From positions 5,528,001-5,592,000 of the forward strand of contig NC_056420.1 of the NCBI RefSeq assembly GCF_905147365.1: DNA of 64,000 bases, written 5' to 3'. Shown piece after piece: positions 30,612 through 40,660 of the stretch. The first letter of the stretch is position 1. Every line of letters begins with the position of its first letter. A model generated the notes under the pieces. The model was not told where the DNA came from, made no database searches, and saw nothing but the letters and a program-made list of their open reading frames with translations. Position numbers and translations under genes: made by a program. This stretch comes from Aricia agestis. Lineage: Eukaryota > Arthropoda > Insecta > Lepidoptera > Lycaenidae.

Positions 30612-30740
30612 GTTCATGAGACTTCGATGTCTGTCTGTCCGTCTGTCTGTCTCCAGGCTGTATCTTAAGAACCGCTATAGCTAGAGTTCTGAAATTTTCA
30701 CAGATTGTGTATATAATATGTGTTCATTGTATAATATGAA
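30612..30740 (-). repeat. Fragment of the GGCCAAGCGCGAGTCGGACT repeat family
   Basis: ACTTCGATGTCTGTCTGTCC, CCAGGCTGTATCTTAAGAAC and CTAGAGTTCTGAAATTTTCA are the reverse complement of the 3' part of the elements at 5249 and 34233. Confidence 0.6.
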
Positions 30741-30836
30741 ATTCATGGAATTACATGGAAGTGCATGATGCAATAAAATAAATTGCTATTTTGTACTTGA
30801 CCTTTTATACGTAGAGACCGTCGATATTTAGTTATT

Positions 30837-31757
30837 ACTAGCTGTTGCCCGCGACTTCGTCCGCGTGGACTTCAGTTTATAGCGCGCGATGTCAACAAAA
30901 TTGGTGTCAAAAGCTTTTAAAAAAAAACCCTGGTACCCCTTAAATCAATACAGCTGTGCAGTGTGCACACAATAAGTATTTCATTTTTTTATATTAAACT
31001 TTATATTTTATGCCAAATTTTAAAGCTTATTTAGCCCTCCAATTACACAACTTTACCCATAAACTATTTATCACTGATAGATTTAAGGTTACGTCACTGC
31101 ACAGATAAAGTACTGAGTTATTTAATACCGTAGAATAGATATAAAAATCGAAACTTAAATGTAAGATGATACCACGTCTTATAGAAAGACTTTTGAGCAA
31201 GCGTCAGCGCGATGTAGAAGACGCACGGCGCCATCTATTATGAATTGTTGGAACTAACTTAATTTGAACAAATTTACGCATTTTCACCCCCTTACAACCC
31301 TTTTTTCCAGTAAAAAAGTAGCCTATGTCCTTTCTCAGGCTTTAGACTATCTGTATACAAAATTTCATTACAATCGGTTCGGAAGTTTTGGCGTTTGGCG
31401 TGAAAGCGAGACTGACAGACAGACAGACAGAGATACTTTTGGCGTTTGGTGTGAAAGCGAGACTGACAGACAGACAGACAGACAGAGATACTTTCGCATT
31501 TATAATATTAGTATAGATTATGTGCACACTGCACAGCTGTTTTTGGGTATTTTGATTAATTAAGGGCCGCGCTATACCGGAATGGCGCTGCCATGCGAGG
31601 CGAGCACTTTCAGCGCTACCATTCCGGTGTAGCGCGGCCCTAAGAGGGGTACCACTTACCAGGGTTTTAAAAAGTTTTTAAATTTGACACAAATTTTGTT
31701 GACACCGCGCGCTATAAACTAAAGTCCACGCAGACGATGTCGCGGGCAACAGCTAGT
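30837..31757. mobile_element. Head-to-head Helitron-like composite, copy 3
   Basis: It has the same layout as copy 2: a minus-strand element of about 677 bp (30838..31514) plus a 240-bp plus-strand stub ending AGCTAGT at 31757. Differences from copy 2 are few: microsatellite length, a short deletion near 31145 and some substitutions. Confidence 0.75.
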
Positions 31758-31784
31758 TATGAATAAAAACAATATTATATAGTA

Positions 31785-32191
31785 AAGTAGGTATGATTAG
31801 TTCTGTTACAATAATAAAGTAAAAAATAAAACGCCATCTGTTTTCATATATTAGAATTAAAATGTTGATTGCATTGATATATTTTCTGGATGGAATATAG
31901 GCCAACACGGTACACTCGAACTCCTTTATTTTAGAGCGCCTTCTGTTGTCAACTTGTCACATATATTAGAAATGCAGTAGGAGTTCTATAAGATAAGATA
32001 GATTGATTATTATTATACCAAGTGATTATATTATTAAACATAATATTCTAACGTATTTAAAACTATAAACAAAAACATACTAACTAATAAGTATGATTAG
32101 TTCTATGTTACAATAAAGTAAAAAATAAAACGCCATCTGTTGAATCGTATTAGAACTAAAATGTTCATTGCATCGATATATTTCTGGATTT
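31785..32191 (+). repeat. Region bounded by 105-bp direct repeats
   Basis: GTATGATTAGTTCT through CGCCATCTGTT to ATATTT(T)CTGGAT occurs at 31785..31890 and again at 32090..32191, with about 200 bp between. The second copy plus part of the spacer equals 1..208 in reverse complement. It could be a solo miniature terminal-repeat element or a tandem duplication. No TG...CA termini are seen. Confidence 0.55.
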
Positions 32192-32206
32192 TTTATAATA
32201 TTATAC

Positions 32207-32532
32207 ATAAAATATGTTTAAGATTTTTGAAATTTTATTTTAATACACATCCAAGACCCAGGAACATTGAAAACTTTTTGTTCCGCCTGCGGGACTCGAA
32301 CCCAGGACCGCCGGGATGAGCGCTGGCCACGCGCAATGCGAATTCATTTTCATCGATATTTTCATGGAAATAAGATATTTTCCCACATCAAAATGTAGCC
32401 TATGTCCTTTCTCAGACTCTAGAATAACTGTGTACAAAATTTCATTGCAATCGGTTCAGTGGTTTTGGCGTGAAAGCAAGACAGACAGACAGACAGACAG
32501 AGATACTTTGGCATTTATAATATTAGTATGGA
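32207..32532 (-). mobile_element. Chimeric Helitron/SINE element, copy 3
   Basis: Nearly identical to 29525..29863, with a shorter (GACA)n run. It includes the same B box and the SINE tail. Confidence 0.7.
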
Positions 32533-32640
32533 TAGGGGTTTTTGGGGGCGATAAATCGATCTAGCTGGGAATCATTTTTAGAAATCATTTTATTCGTGTT
32601 TTATCGAATACCGAGCAAAGATCGGTAAAAGAGCTAGTTA
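32533..32640 (+). repeat. Fragment of the GGTCAAATAGCTAG Helitron-like terminus
   Basis: GGGGGCGATAAATCGATCTA, ACCGAGCAAAGATCGGTAAA and AGAGCTAGTTA match the right arm of the palindrome at 51114..51464. It abuts the 5' end of the previous element. Confidence 0.55.
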
Positions 32641-33010
32641 TATTTATATCTAGCAACTCATTTTCGCCAAAATGTCCTGTACGAGAATTGAAATTTCCGG
32701 TTTCGACATGTTTTCGCTAATAACAAACAAATTCAAAGAATAAAATAATAAGTTTACAATAATTCAAAGAGACAAGAGGCATCGTCTTGAAAATTTTCAA
32801 GTGCTCCATTTTCTTCAGAAGTCGGCCAAAACGACCCTCGACGTCCCTCCACAGTTACAATGATACTTGGAGGTGATTTTAATTATATGAAATGTAAATA
32901 GGCTGTTTACGTTCTTTGTGATTCAAAGCAAACAAAAACTGGAACATTCTGGAAACAAAACTAATTTTACACCAACTGAAATTGTATTACATACCAATGA
33001 TAAATTACTT
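32641..33010. other. Stretch without recognised features
   Basis: No exon or named repeat is seen. Confidence 0.35.
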
Positions 33011-33013
33011 AAG

Positions 33014-33170
33014 GGTGGGTTGCACCAGATGCGTTGTTATAGTTAAGGTTATCGTCAAATATGGCGTCCATTATGGACTTCTACTAGGGATTTGACAGTT
33101 CATTTGACATTTTTTAATGGTTAAAGTTAATGTTACAGTTAAAGTAAGTTGGTGCAACCCTCCCGTAAAT
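33014..33170. mobile_element. MITE with GGGTTGCACCA ends, copy 1
   Basis: GGGTGGGTTGCACCAGATGC at the left is mirrored by AAGTTGGTGCAACCCTCCC at the right. GTTATAGTTAAGGTTATCG and TTTGACAGTTCATTTGACAT are shared with the longer relative at 48178..48575. Confidence 0.65.
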
Positions 33171-33252
33171 CGTAATTACTTACTGAAAATTTGCTTTCAA
33201 ATTCCGTACATTTTCAAGGTTTTCAATAAATAACATTTGCCTTTACACATCT

Positions 33253-33372
33253 TATATATGTCGTAGGATGATTTGATAAATCCGTGTTTTCTCGAAATCC
33301 CTAGAATTTTCGCGAAAATTCTAGGGATTTCGCGAAAACACGGATTTATCAAATCATCCTACGACATATATA
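33253..33372. repeat. Loopless 120-bp near-perfect palindrome
   Basis: Two 60-base arms (33253..33312 and 33313..33372) pair at 59 of 60 positions by eye, with no spacer; the centre is AATTTTCGCGAAAATT. The single mismatch is TTTTCTCG against TTTTCGCG. It has neither gene nor transposase. It may be a minimal foldback transposon. Confidence 0.85.
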
Positions 33373-33374
33373 AA

Positions 33375-33510
33375 AATGGATTTTCAAATGTGTTAGTCGC
33401 GCTAAAACTCGAAAACGGCTGAACGGATTGGGCTGATTTTAGTCTTAAAATATTCGTAAAAAGTCCAGGGAAGGTTGTAAAGTGACACAAAGTTCGCCGG
33501 GACAGCTAGT
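33375..33510 (+). repeat. Helitron-like 3' terminus (GGGACAGCTAG)
   Basis: GCTAAAACTCGAAAACGGCT, GAACGGATTGGGCTGATTTT and AAGTTCGCCGGGACAGCTAG then T give a typical 3' end with CTAG/T. It directly follows the palindrome. Confidence 0.5.
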
Positions 33511-33514
33511 TTTA

Positions 33515-34225
33515 CATGCAAATGAAACATTGCTAGATTATTTCTAGTAAAAACAGGTATTCTTGTAGCCACGTATAGATACTGAAAGTGAGTCTGTAAC
33601 ATAAAAAAACTTATGAATTAGTCGCTTTAAAATCCTGGAAGCGAAGAATTAAATATGTAGTTTAATCTACAGTATCCAGTAAAATGGAAAAACTTTCTAA
33701 GGTTATTCAAATAAAAAAATACTTCAACAATTATTTAACACTAAAGGCACATTCTTACTTTCAGTAACAGCAAAATAACGAAAACTCACAAATGTATCAA
33801 CTTTACATCAAGAATAAAATATTACATTTTAAAATAAAATGTAGCCACTGGTGATTGTAAAATAAAGAGGCAGGGAGAACGGAGCAAGATGCCCAGGATT
33901 TTATTAAATTTTCCATACATGAAGTACGTTTGGGAAAAGAGATTTGAATATAAGGAAATTGCTCGAGTTGACCTGATTCGATTTGTTTAATATTCGATTT
34001 AATATCGTATCGATCTGTACCGAATCGGGACCGTATGAAGCTGTGTAAGTGCATCAAGGACATACATTTTAACTTCAAATGAACCATAAAAGGAACATCA
34101 TGTTTTCAGTGTTATGATGAGCATTCATCAATCATTTTGTGACTCTCGTTATTGAAAGAGAAATTCCAATAATGAAATGAACGATTGACATATTTTGTAC
34201 GATTTACTTGTGCAGACTTTTATGA
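33515..34225. other. Stretch without recognised features
   Basis: Nothing identifiable as a gene or a bounded repeat; the frame at 33803..34087 on the minus strand has no motif. Confidence 0.35.
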
Positions 34226-34232
34226 AATAATC

Positions 34233-34688
34233 GGCCAAGTGCGAGTCGGACTCGCGCACGAAGGGTTCCGTACCGTCATAGAACAAAAATAGGCCAAAAA
34301 TTGTGATTTTTGTATGGGAATTGGGAGCCCCCCTTAAATTTTTTATTTTATTTCATTATTATTAATAATAATTATTGAAGTAGACATAATATATTTAAGA
34401 TCTTTGTGAAAATATCAAGTGCCTATCTGCTGCCAATATTGGTATAGAGCAAAAAATTAAAAACAAAATCAAGTTTGTTGTATGGGAGCCCCCCCTTAAA
34501 TATTTGATTTATTTTGTTTTTATTACTTGTTATTATAGCGGCAATAGAAATACGTAATCTGTGAAAATTTCAACTCTCTAGCTATCACCGTTCTTGAGAT
34601 ACAGCCTGGAGACAGACAGACGGACGGACAGACATCGAAGTCTTAGTAATAGGGTCCCGTTTTTACACTTTGGGTACGAAACCCTAAA
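34233..34688 (+). mobile_element. Non-autonomous repeat, GGCCAAGTGCGAGTCGGACT family, copy 2
   Basis: Full copy from CGGCCAAGTGCGAGTCGGAC to TTTGGGTACGAAACCCTAAA. Internal TTGTATGGGAGCCCCCCCTT and GACAGACAGACGGACGGACA blocks match 5249..5689. Confidence 0.75.
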
Positions 34689-34845
34689 AATTAACAGCAT
34701 AATGAATTTTCATAACATTTAATGATAACTTTGCCTTTATCATTAAATGTTATATCTGGCGGAAATCGCTATTCTGTAGTTATCAGCTGATGCGCATATT
34801 ATGAACAATGAAAGCCGGGTCGCGTTTTCGACATTACCTATAGAT

Positions 34846-35074
34846 ACAGGGTGTAACAAAATAAGTGATAATACTTTAGGGTGTGTACGTGTTCCTTGTA
34901 GAGAGTTCACTGTGAAAGTAGCAGCGCTGAAAGTCCAATTTTTTTTCCCACTTTTGTATGGGGAAACTCGTGACGCTGGGGTCCTTGCCCTTCCAGCGCT
35001 GCTACTTTCACAGTGAACTCTCTACAAGGAACGTATACCCTAAAGTATTATCACTTATTTTTGTTACATCCTGT
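34846..35074. mobile_element. TGTAACAAAA foldback MITE, intact copy
   Basis: The left arm ACAGGGTGTAACAAAATAAG, TGATAATACTTTAGGG, GTTCCTTGTAGAGAGTTCAC, TGTGAAAGTAGCAGCGCTGA is mirrored almost completely by the right arm ending ATCCTGT. The loop holds TTTTTTTTCCCACTTTTGTA. Arms are about 95 bp. Degenerate copies lie at 1500, 11691, 14818, about 25030 and around 35780/36140. Confidence 0.8.
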
Positions 35075-35404
35075 TTAGGTCCAACCACGAGCGAAGTCAC
35101 AGTTCATTATGAGTGTAAAAAAATATGTATGACTTGTTTTTACGACTTTTAAAACATACCATAGTATGCTTGTCAAAGATTTTTTTATAAAGATACCACA
35201 AGCGAAGAGCCGTTAGCATAATGACATACATAACCCTAGAACAAGGGATAAATCGCGAGACTTCTCAAGTGATATCTGTTATGAAGGTACCACCTGCGCC
35301 CTAAACCAGACAAATGATGTCACATCCGTATGTGTCAGCCCCGGGATGTTCGATGACACGGGAGTTGGGTTACCCCATTCCTCACGTTTTAAAAAGTTTC
35401 AACA

Positions 35405-35625
35405 TCTGTCGTAAAAGCTATGTCCACACTGTGCACTTTCATCTTCAATTTTCGTCATCAACTTTCATATTGGCGCATTCAACATTGAATGCGTCAAGGA
35501 ACGCAACGCCAATATTGTCATTTTTGTTTTTTGGATACGGTCAGAGGGCATGCGTCGCGGGCATGCCTCACGTCCGCTGTTGACTGCGCTATAACGCACA
35601 GTGTGGACAAAGCTGATAGGAGTGA
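35405..35625. mobile_element. MITE with ATGTCCACACTGTGC ends
   Basis: AGCTATGTCCACACTGTGCA at the left is mirrored by GCACAGTGTGGACAAAGCT at the right. The interior includes inverted GCATTCAACATTGAATGCG. Confidence 0.6.
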
Positions 35626-35651
35626 ATCGCGAAGTTTGCTGAGTTAATAAC

Positions 35652-35780
35652 ATTAAGGGCCTGTTTCACCACTTCCTGATAAGGCTATCTACCAATTAAC
35701 TTGACAGATCAAGTATGGAGAATCTGTCAAAAAAGTTGTGAATAGCCACTTTATCAGAAAGTGGTGAAACAGGCCCTTAC
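35652..35780. mobile_element. MITE with GGGCCTGTTTCACCACTT ends
   Basis: GGGCCTGTTTCACCACTTCC, TGATAA at the left is mirrored by TTATCAGAAAGTGGTGAAAC, AGGCCC at the right, about 125 bp in total. TTA occurs at both borders. Confidence 0.7.
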
Positions 35781-35841
35781 AATATTAAAAAAAATACGTG
35801 ATAATATTTCAGGGTGTAAATAGGTTCCTTATACATACTTG

Positions 35842-36140
35842 ACGTGGGAGAGCCATGCTTCGGCATGAATGGGCCGGCTCGACTGGAACATACCACGGGC
35901 TCACAGAAAACCGGCGTGAAACAGCGCTTGCGCTGTGTTTCGCCGAGTGAGTGAGTTTACCGGAGGCCCAATCCCCTACCCTTTTCCGTTCCCTACCCTC
36001 CCCTATTACCCTATTGTCTCTTAAAGGCCGGCAACGCACCTGCAGCTCTTCTGATGCTGCGAGTGTCCATGGGCGACGGAAGTTGCTTTCCATCAGGTGA
36101 CCCGTTTGCTCGTTTGCCCCCTTATTTCATAAAAAAAAAA
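35842..36140 (+). mobile_element. 300-bp SINE-like repeat, copy 10
   Basis: Complete copy inserted into a TGTAACAAAA MITE: that MITE's arms continue on either side (GTGATAATATTTCAGGGTGT before, AACAGCGCTGAGAG after). Confidence 0.85.
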
Positions 36141-36443
36141 GTTTTCGGTGAAAAAAACAGCGCTGAGAGACTAAAGAGTAACTTTTTTTTACTTTTGTGT
36201 TTTTTAATTCATGAGGCTCGGGCTTGACTGTATCCGCCCTTGTGGGGTAGTGAACTTCACTGACTCTCCGTGTCACACTTCCTCCGAACTTAAATCCCAT
36301 TGGCGTTGATCTACATAGTGCGGAGGTGACCATTGATTTTCAATTGTTTTAAAGAAACGCACTTTCGATATTTTTTCATTTGAATTGTTTCAAATGTAAA
36401 AATGCGTTTCTAGTTTTATTGATAGTGGAATTATGTATGTAAA

Positions 36444-37376
36444 TCCTACTAATATTATAAAGGCGAAAGTTTGTTTGGATGTTTGGATGTATGGATGTAT
36501 GGATGTGTGGATGTATGGATGTTTGTTACTCTTTCACGCAAAAACTACTGAACGGATTTTAATGAAACTTTACAATAATATAGCTTATACAGCAGAATAA
36601 CACATAGGCTACAATTTTAACCGACTTTCAAAATGGGGGAGGTGTTATGTTCGTTTTCTTATATTCAACGATTACTCCGCCGTTTGTTAACCGATTTTCA
36701 AATATTTTTTTTTTTTGTATGTAGGGTATCATCCCAATTTGGTATTATATTCACAAAAGTGGTGATCTGATGAAGGAATAGTAATCGAGGGAACTCCTCA
36801 AAACTTATGGGGAGACATGTGGTGACTTCGGTTTCGTGAGAAGTATTCCAAGCATATGCTACCAACAAGTAAGATTTTGCACCGAGATATACCTGGTATA
36901 CCGTGGTTCAGAAGGTGCTGAGAGAACTCCTGATTCTTTATAGATACAAGTTTGGGAGTTTCGGCGTTGTTTTAAGAACAGAAAGCATATGCTACTATGC
37001 AAATTACATTCATCATCATCATCATCATCATTACCATATTATACCATTTCATAGTCTTTTAGATCGAGACTCGAGTTTATCAAGCGATAATTTAAAAAAA
37101 ATCTATACCTACCTAATATTATAAACCTGAAGAGTATGTTTGCTTGAACGCGTCAATCTCAGGCACTACAGGTCCGATTTAAAAACTTATCTCAGTGTTA
37201 GATAGATCATTTACCGAGTAAGACTATAAGCTATATTATATTATCACGCTAAGTATAATATGACCGAAGAAACTCAGGAAAATGTGGGAAAAACGGGGGA
37301 AATATTTTTTATGGGAAAATGTACGGTTTCTGTAAAATTCCTAATTTACGCGGGCGAAGCCGCGCGGGACATCTAG
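36444..37376 (+). mobile_element. Helitron-like non-autonomous element (GCGCGGGACATCTAG end)
   Basis: It starts TCCTACTAATATTATAAAGG after A36443 and ends with hairpin CGCGGGCGAAGCCGCGCG, GGACATCTAG, before T37377: the A/T target, TC start and CTAG end of Helitrons. A (GGATGTAT)n run follows the 5' end, and a (CAT)n microsatellite lies at 37011..37031. Apparent frames are short and non-homologous. Confidence 0.65.
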
Positions 37377-37612
37377 TACTAAATATTTTGACTATTTATT
37401 ATACTTTGCTTTTTAACGCAAACAAAACGATAAGATTTTTGTTTACATCGACTAGGCAGTGAAACTACACTATAATATTAGGTCTATGATCAAATTTGGC
37501 CTACACAATATGACTACTAATTGGAAAGGACTGTTAAACTTTATAGGGACAAAATGTGTCTAGATCATGCATTTCTAGATTTTAAAAGTTAAACTTCTTC
37601 GACTCTTGAAGG

Positions 37613-38451
37613 CAGGGCAATCGCGCTAAATTTTTTCAACTGAAGCGCAAATGAAACTCGGACGTTGATAGACTTTTGGTATGATTCGGTATCGCGCTAA
37701 CGTTGTGACAGCCAGTTGAGACGTTACCGAACCTCAGCCCAAGCGCAAACGCTGGCAAAACAAAAAGTTGATACAATGCTACTTCTACTCGCACGTTTAT
37801 GGAACGTTTCTTATTTTGGTGTGTTAAATTGGCGAAAATCAATGGAAAAATATAACATAAGCTTTAATCAAATTATAATATAAGCTTATGTTTTACTCCA
37901 AAGCTGTAAAATAACACTACGGACTATTTGAGTTTGTTAAAACGTGAATTGAATTTTGACATTACTTCTTTACGTAAATGTTTTCCGCGCCAAAAACACT
38001 TGTCACAAGTCACATCTCACAACACAAGTCACTACAATTACTAGTATGGCGTTTGTAAAATATAGTAAAACAATAAGAATTCACCTACGTAAATAATAAA
38101 CTAAAAACTCCAAGTAACATTCATAACTAGTACCAAAACAACTTCACTCGTATCATATTCATCCGTAAATCAACAATTTGTCAATTGACCAATTAACGCA
38201 TCGGAAAAAATTTGTCCATATTTAAGCCAATCAAAATTAAATCATAAGGGCGCTGATTGGTTCGCTGCAATGTCTGTCTAAAGGTCAAACGTTGTGCTTC
38301 GTTCGAGTTCCATCTAAGGTTGAGTTACGGTTGGAACGTTAGCACGATACTGAAATTTGTTCAGACGCAGCGGAACCAAACCGTAACTGAACCACAACCA
38401 AAGAAAATGTGAACCTGAATTGAAACGTTTAAAAATAACGCGATTGCCCTG
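37613..38451. mobile_element. 839-bp inverted-end element (CAGGGCAATCGCG)
   Basis: CAGGGCAATCGCG at the left is mirrored exactly by CGCGATTGCCCTG at the right. GTTACCGAACCTCAGCC in the left part is loosely mirrored by GGTTGAGTTACGGTTGGAAC in the right part. No transposase and no clear target duplication, so the class is uncertain. Confidence 0.55.
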
Positions 38452-38725
38452 AGTAAAAGATACAGTTGCCGCAATATTTTTCTTTATCTATTTTAAAACG
38501 CCTACATCGCCTCCTAGCGAAGAGTGGAAATACAATAAAGCACATGTCACACGGCCCAATCCGAGCGCCAGAACGCCGACAGAATTTCAAATACCCTACA
38601 GAATCTATATTCTAAACGGATAATAGATTTATTTTACGAATGATATTGAATTTTAAAATTGCATTGGATGTCAAGGAAACGAAAAAGTTACTCTTAAAAC
38701 TTGTGACAATCACAAAAGCACGCGT

Positions 38726-38762
38726 ATGAATGTTCTCATGTATGAGTGCTCATACATGAGAA
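38726..38762. repeat. Small perfect hairpin
   Basis: GTTCTCATGTATGAGTGCTC ATACATGAGAAC pairs over its 14-base arms around TGC. Context gives no function. Confidence 0.5.
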
Positions 38763-39380
38763 CCTAGTTATATGGATTTTTCTTACATTTCTTTCTATGG
38801 ATTTTTGCTTGAGTTTTTTTTCCCCTACAAACCTTTGGACCAACGAAAATGTACGGTATGTAAAAAAATATTGTCTACGCATAAGATAATTTCAAAATAA
38901 ATTAATTTTATTGTTGTTTCAAATCACCCCCCCCCCCCCGGACCACTGCAAAAGAGGGGGTTGTAACCCTTGATTTTTTTTCCATTATCGCATTATTTTT
39001 GTACGGCGTTGCGGAATAATTGATTCGAAGCTGTATTGAAAGAGTATGAAACTTATGCCGTATAGAATCAAATGATCAAATTTACTATGGAAATTGTCAG
39101 AAAATTAAACAAAAATACCGACTTACTCGTATCATCATTCATCATCATTTTTGTACGGCACTGCGGGCTTTCTTATTATTTTTCATGTATCTATCGATGG
39201 TAAAAATACCGTACAGAAACAATTATGACCAAAATGTACTTACCCTACATGCACTTTTGAATTCTCACCAGCACTCAGTTGGACAGCTTACAAGTGACGG
39301 GATAGTGCTAAATCTTATTATTTTATGCTCTAATATCGTCCTATATACGTCACCAGCATAGCTAGCACAAGCACGTAGAC
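38763..39380. other. Stretch with a poly-C run only
   Basis: A run of 12 or more C ends at about 38939, followed by GGACCACTGCAAAAGAGGGG. Otherwise no gene or repeat is recognised. Confidence 0.35.
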
Positions 39381-39494
39381 AAACGAAAGAAACTAAATTT
39401 TGACAGTTTTACCGGAAAAACATTGGAGTAAAAGTTTCTTTCGTATCTCGATATCTTTCGCTTTTGAAAATCTATATGTCAAGCATGACGATCC

Positions 39495-39832
39495 GTTTTT
39501 GACATTTAGTTTCTTGATTCTGTTTTTATTTTTATTATGGCACTTGGCTATAAAACCATGGCCAGTGTCGAGTAAATGGCGGCAAATTAAAAAAATCGAT
39601 GAATAGCAACCCTGTCTATAGCCGGAATTATAGTTTTGATCTACAAACTACGAATAATAAAGTTCCTTAGTTTTTATTATTCGTATTTCGTAGATCAAAA
39701 CTATAATTCCGGCTATAGACAAGGTTGCTACACGTCGATTTTTTGAATTTGCCGCCATTTACTCGACACTGGCTATGGTTTTATAGCCGAGGTGCCATAA
39801 TTTAAAAAAAAGAACCAAGAAACTAAATGTCA
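39495..39832. mobile_element. 338-bp foldback with a collapsed MITE at its centre
   Basis: The left arm runs TTTGACATTTAGTTTCTTG ... TATGGCACTTGGCTATAAAA ... GTGTCGAGTAAATGGCGGCA ... TCTATAGCCGGAATTATAGT. The right arm repeats this in mirror order, roughly 165 bases per arm with few mismatches. The centre (39648..39687) is CTACGAATAATAAAG/TTCCTTAGTTTTTATTATTC, the two ends of the 11369/59579 MITE family fused without interior. Confidence 0.75.
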
Positions 39833-40070
39833 AAAAAAAAAATTGCCGTTGCTTTACTGGTTGCTATGGAAAGAGTTTCTTGTCTTTGTCCCCTGAAACT
39901 CAAGTCGATGGGTGGTGCCATGCTCGGGAATAAGATATGTAGACATGGGAAAGAAACTGCCATTACTTTCTTCCGAAGAATCGACTGGGAAACCCCGTGC
40001 TAGCTACGCAGGTGGTTCATATGACCCATTCATTTTCGACATGGGCCTGTAGTCTTAGTACTGTAATGCG

Positions 40071-40643
40071 TGTGGCCTACCTTTATTCATTTTATATTTC
40101 TTTATTTACATTTTTAGATTTTATATTTACAATATTTACAAGCACATAATATACACTTTCTTATCTATATTTACAATTTTACGTATACATATTTTACATA
40201 TTTACAACTATATATTTTATTTATTAATTAAACTAAATGTATACCAGATGGTCGATATCGATACGACAAATTATCGATACCGGTTTATCGAGCAGTGCCT
40301 CGCACTATCGATATAACCGGTCCCGCCGGAGCGGCGCGCGCGCATGTTTTCTAGAACCTCCCTAGTCACTCCCCGATACTGACGCGGAGCGCATGTCACT
40401 CGCTTGTTCGCCGCAGCTTAAATATTTCGCTAAATCACTATCCTGTGCTTGAACTCTTAATATCATTTCGTGCTATATCATACTGTGCTTTTTCATCTCC
40501 TGTTCTGCACCTTCTTTCGAACTATTATATAGATATGAACCTAGTGTATGTGCTTGGACAATATAACCTGCTGTATCAGTAAGTCTAGATTTTCATTATA
40601 TACGGACCTCATCGCATACCTACTAGCAACCCATCATATCCAT
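40071..40643 (+). repeat. 5' LTR of the gypsy element
   Basis: 573 bp, TGTGGCCTAC to CATATCCAT, apparently identical to the 3' LTR at 44622..45194. ATGCG lies just outside both LTRs (40066..40070 and 45195..45199). If the target duplication is 4 bp (TGCG), each LTR is one base longer. It contains three TATCGATA palindromes (40256, 40272, 40306), a GC-rich block (CCCGCCGGAGCGGCGCGCGC) and TCAGT at 40576 that could be an initiator. Confidence 0.92.
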
Positions 40644-40645
40644 AC

Positions 40646-40655
40646 TGGTGACCCC
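40646..40655 (+). promoter_or_regulatory. Primer-binding site for minus-strand synthesis
   Basis: TGGTGACCCC begins two bases after the 5' LTR and would pair with a tRNA 3' end in ...GGGGTCACCA. The gag ATG follows only five bases after it. Confidence 0.8.
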
Positions 40656-40660
40656 TAAAC

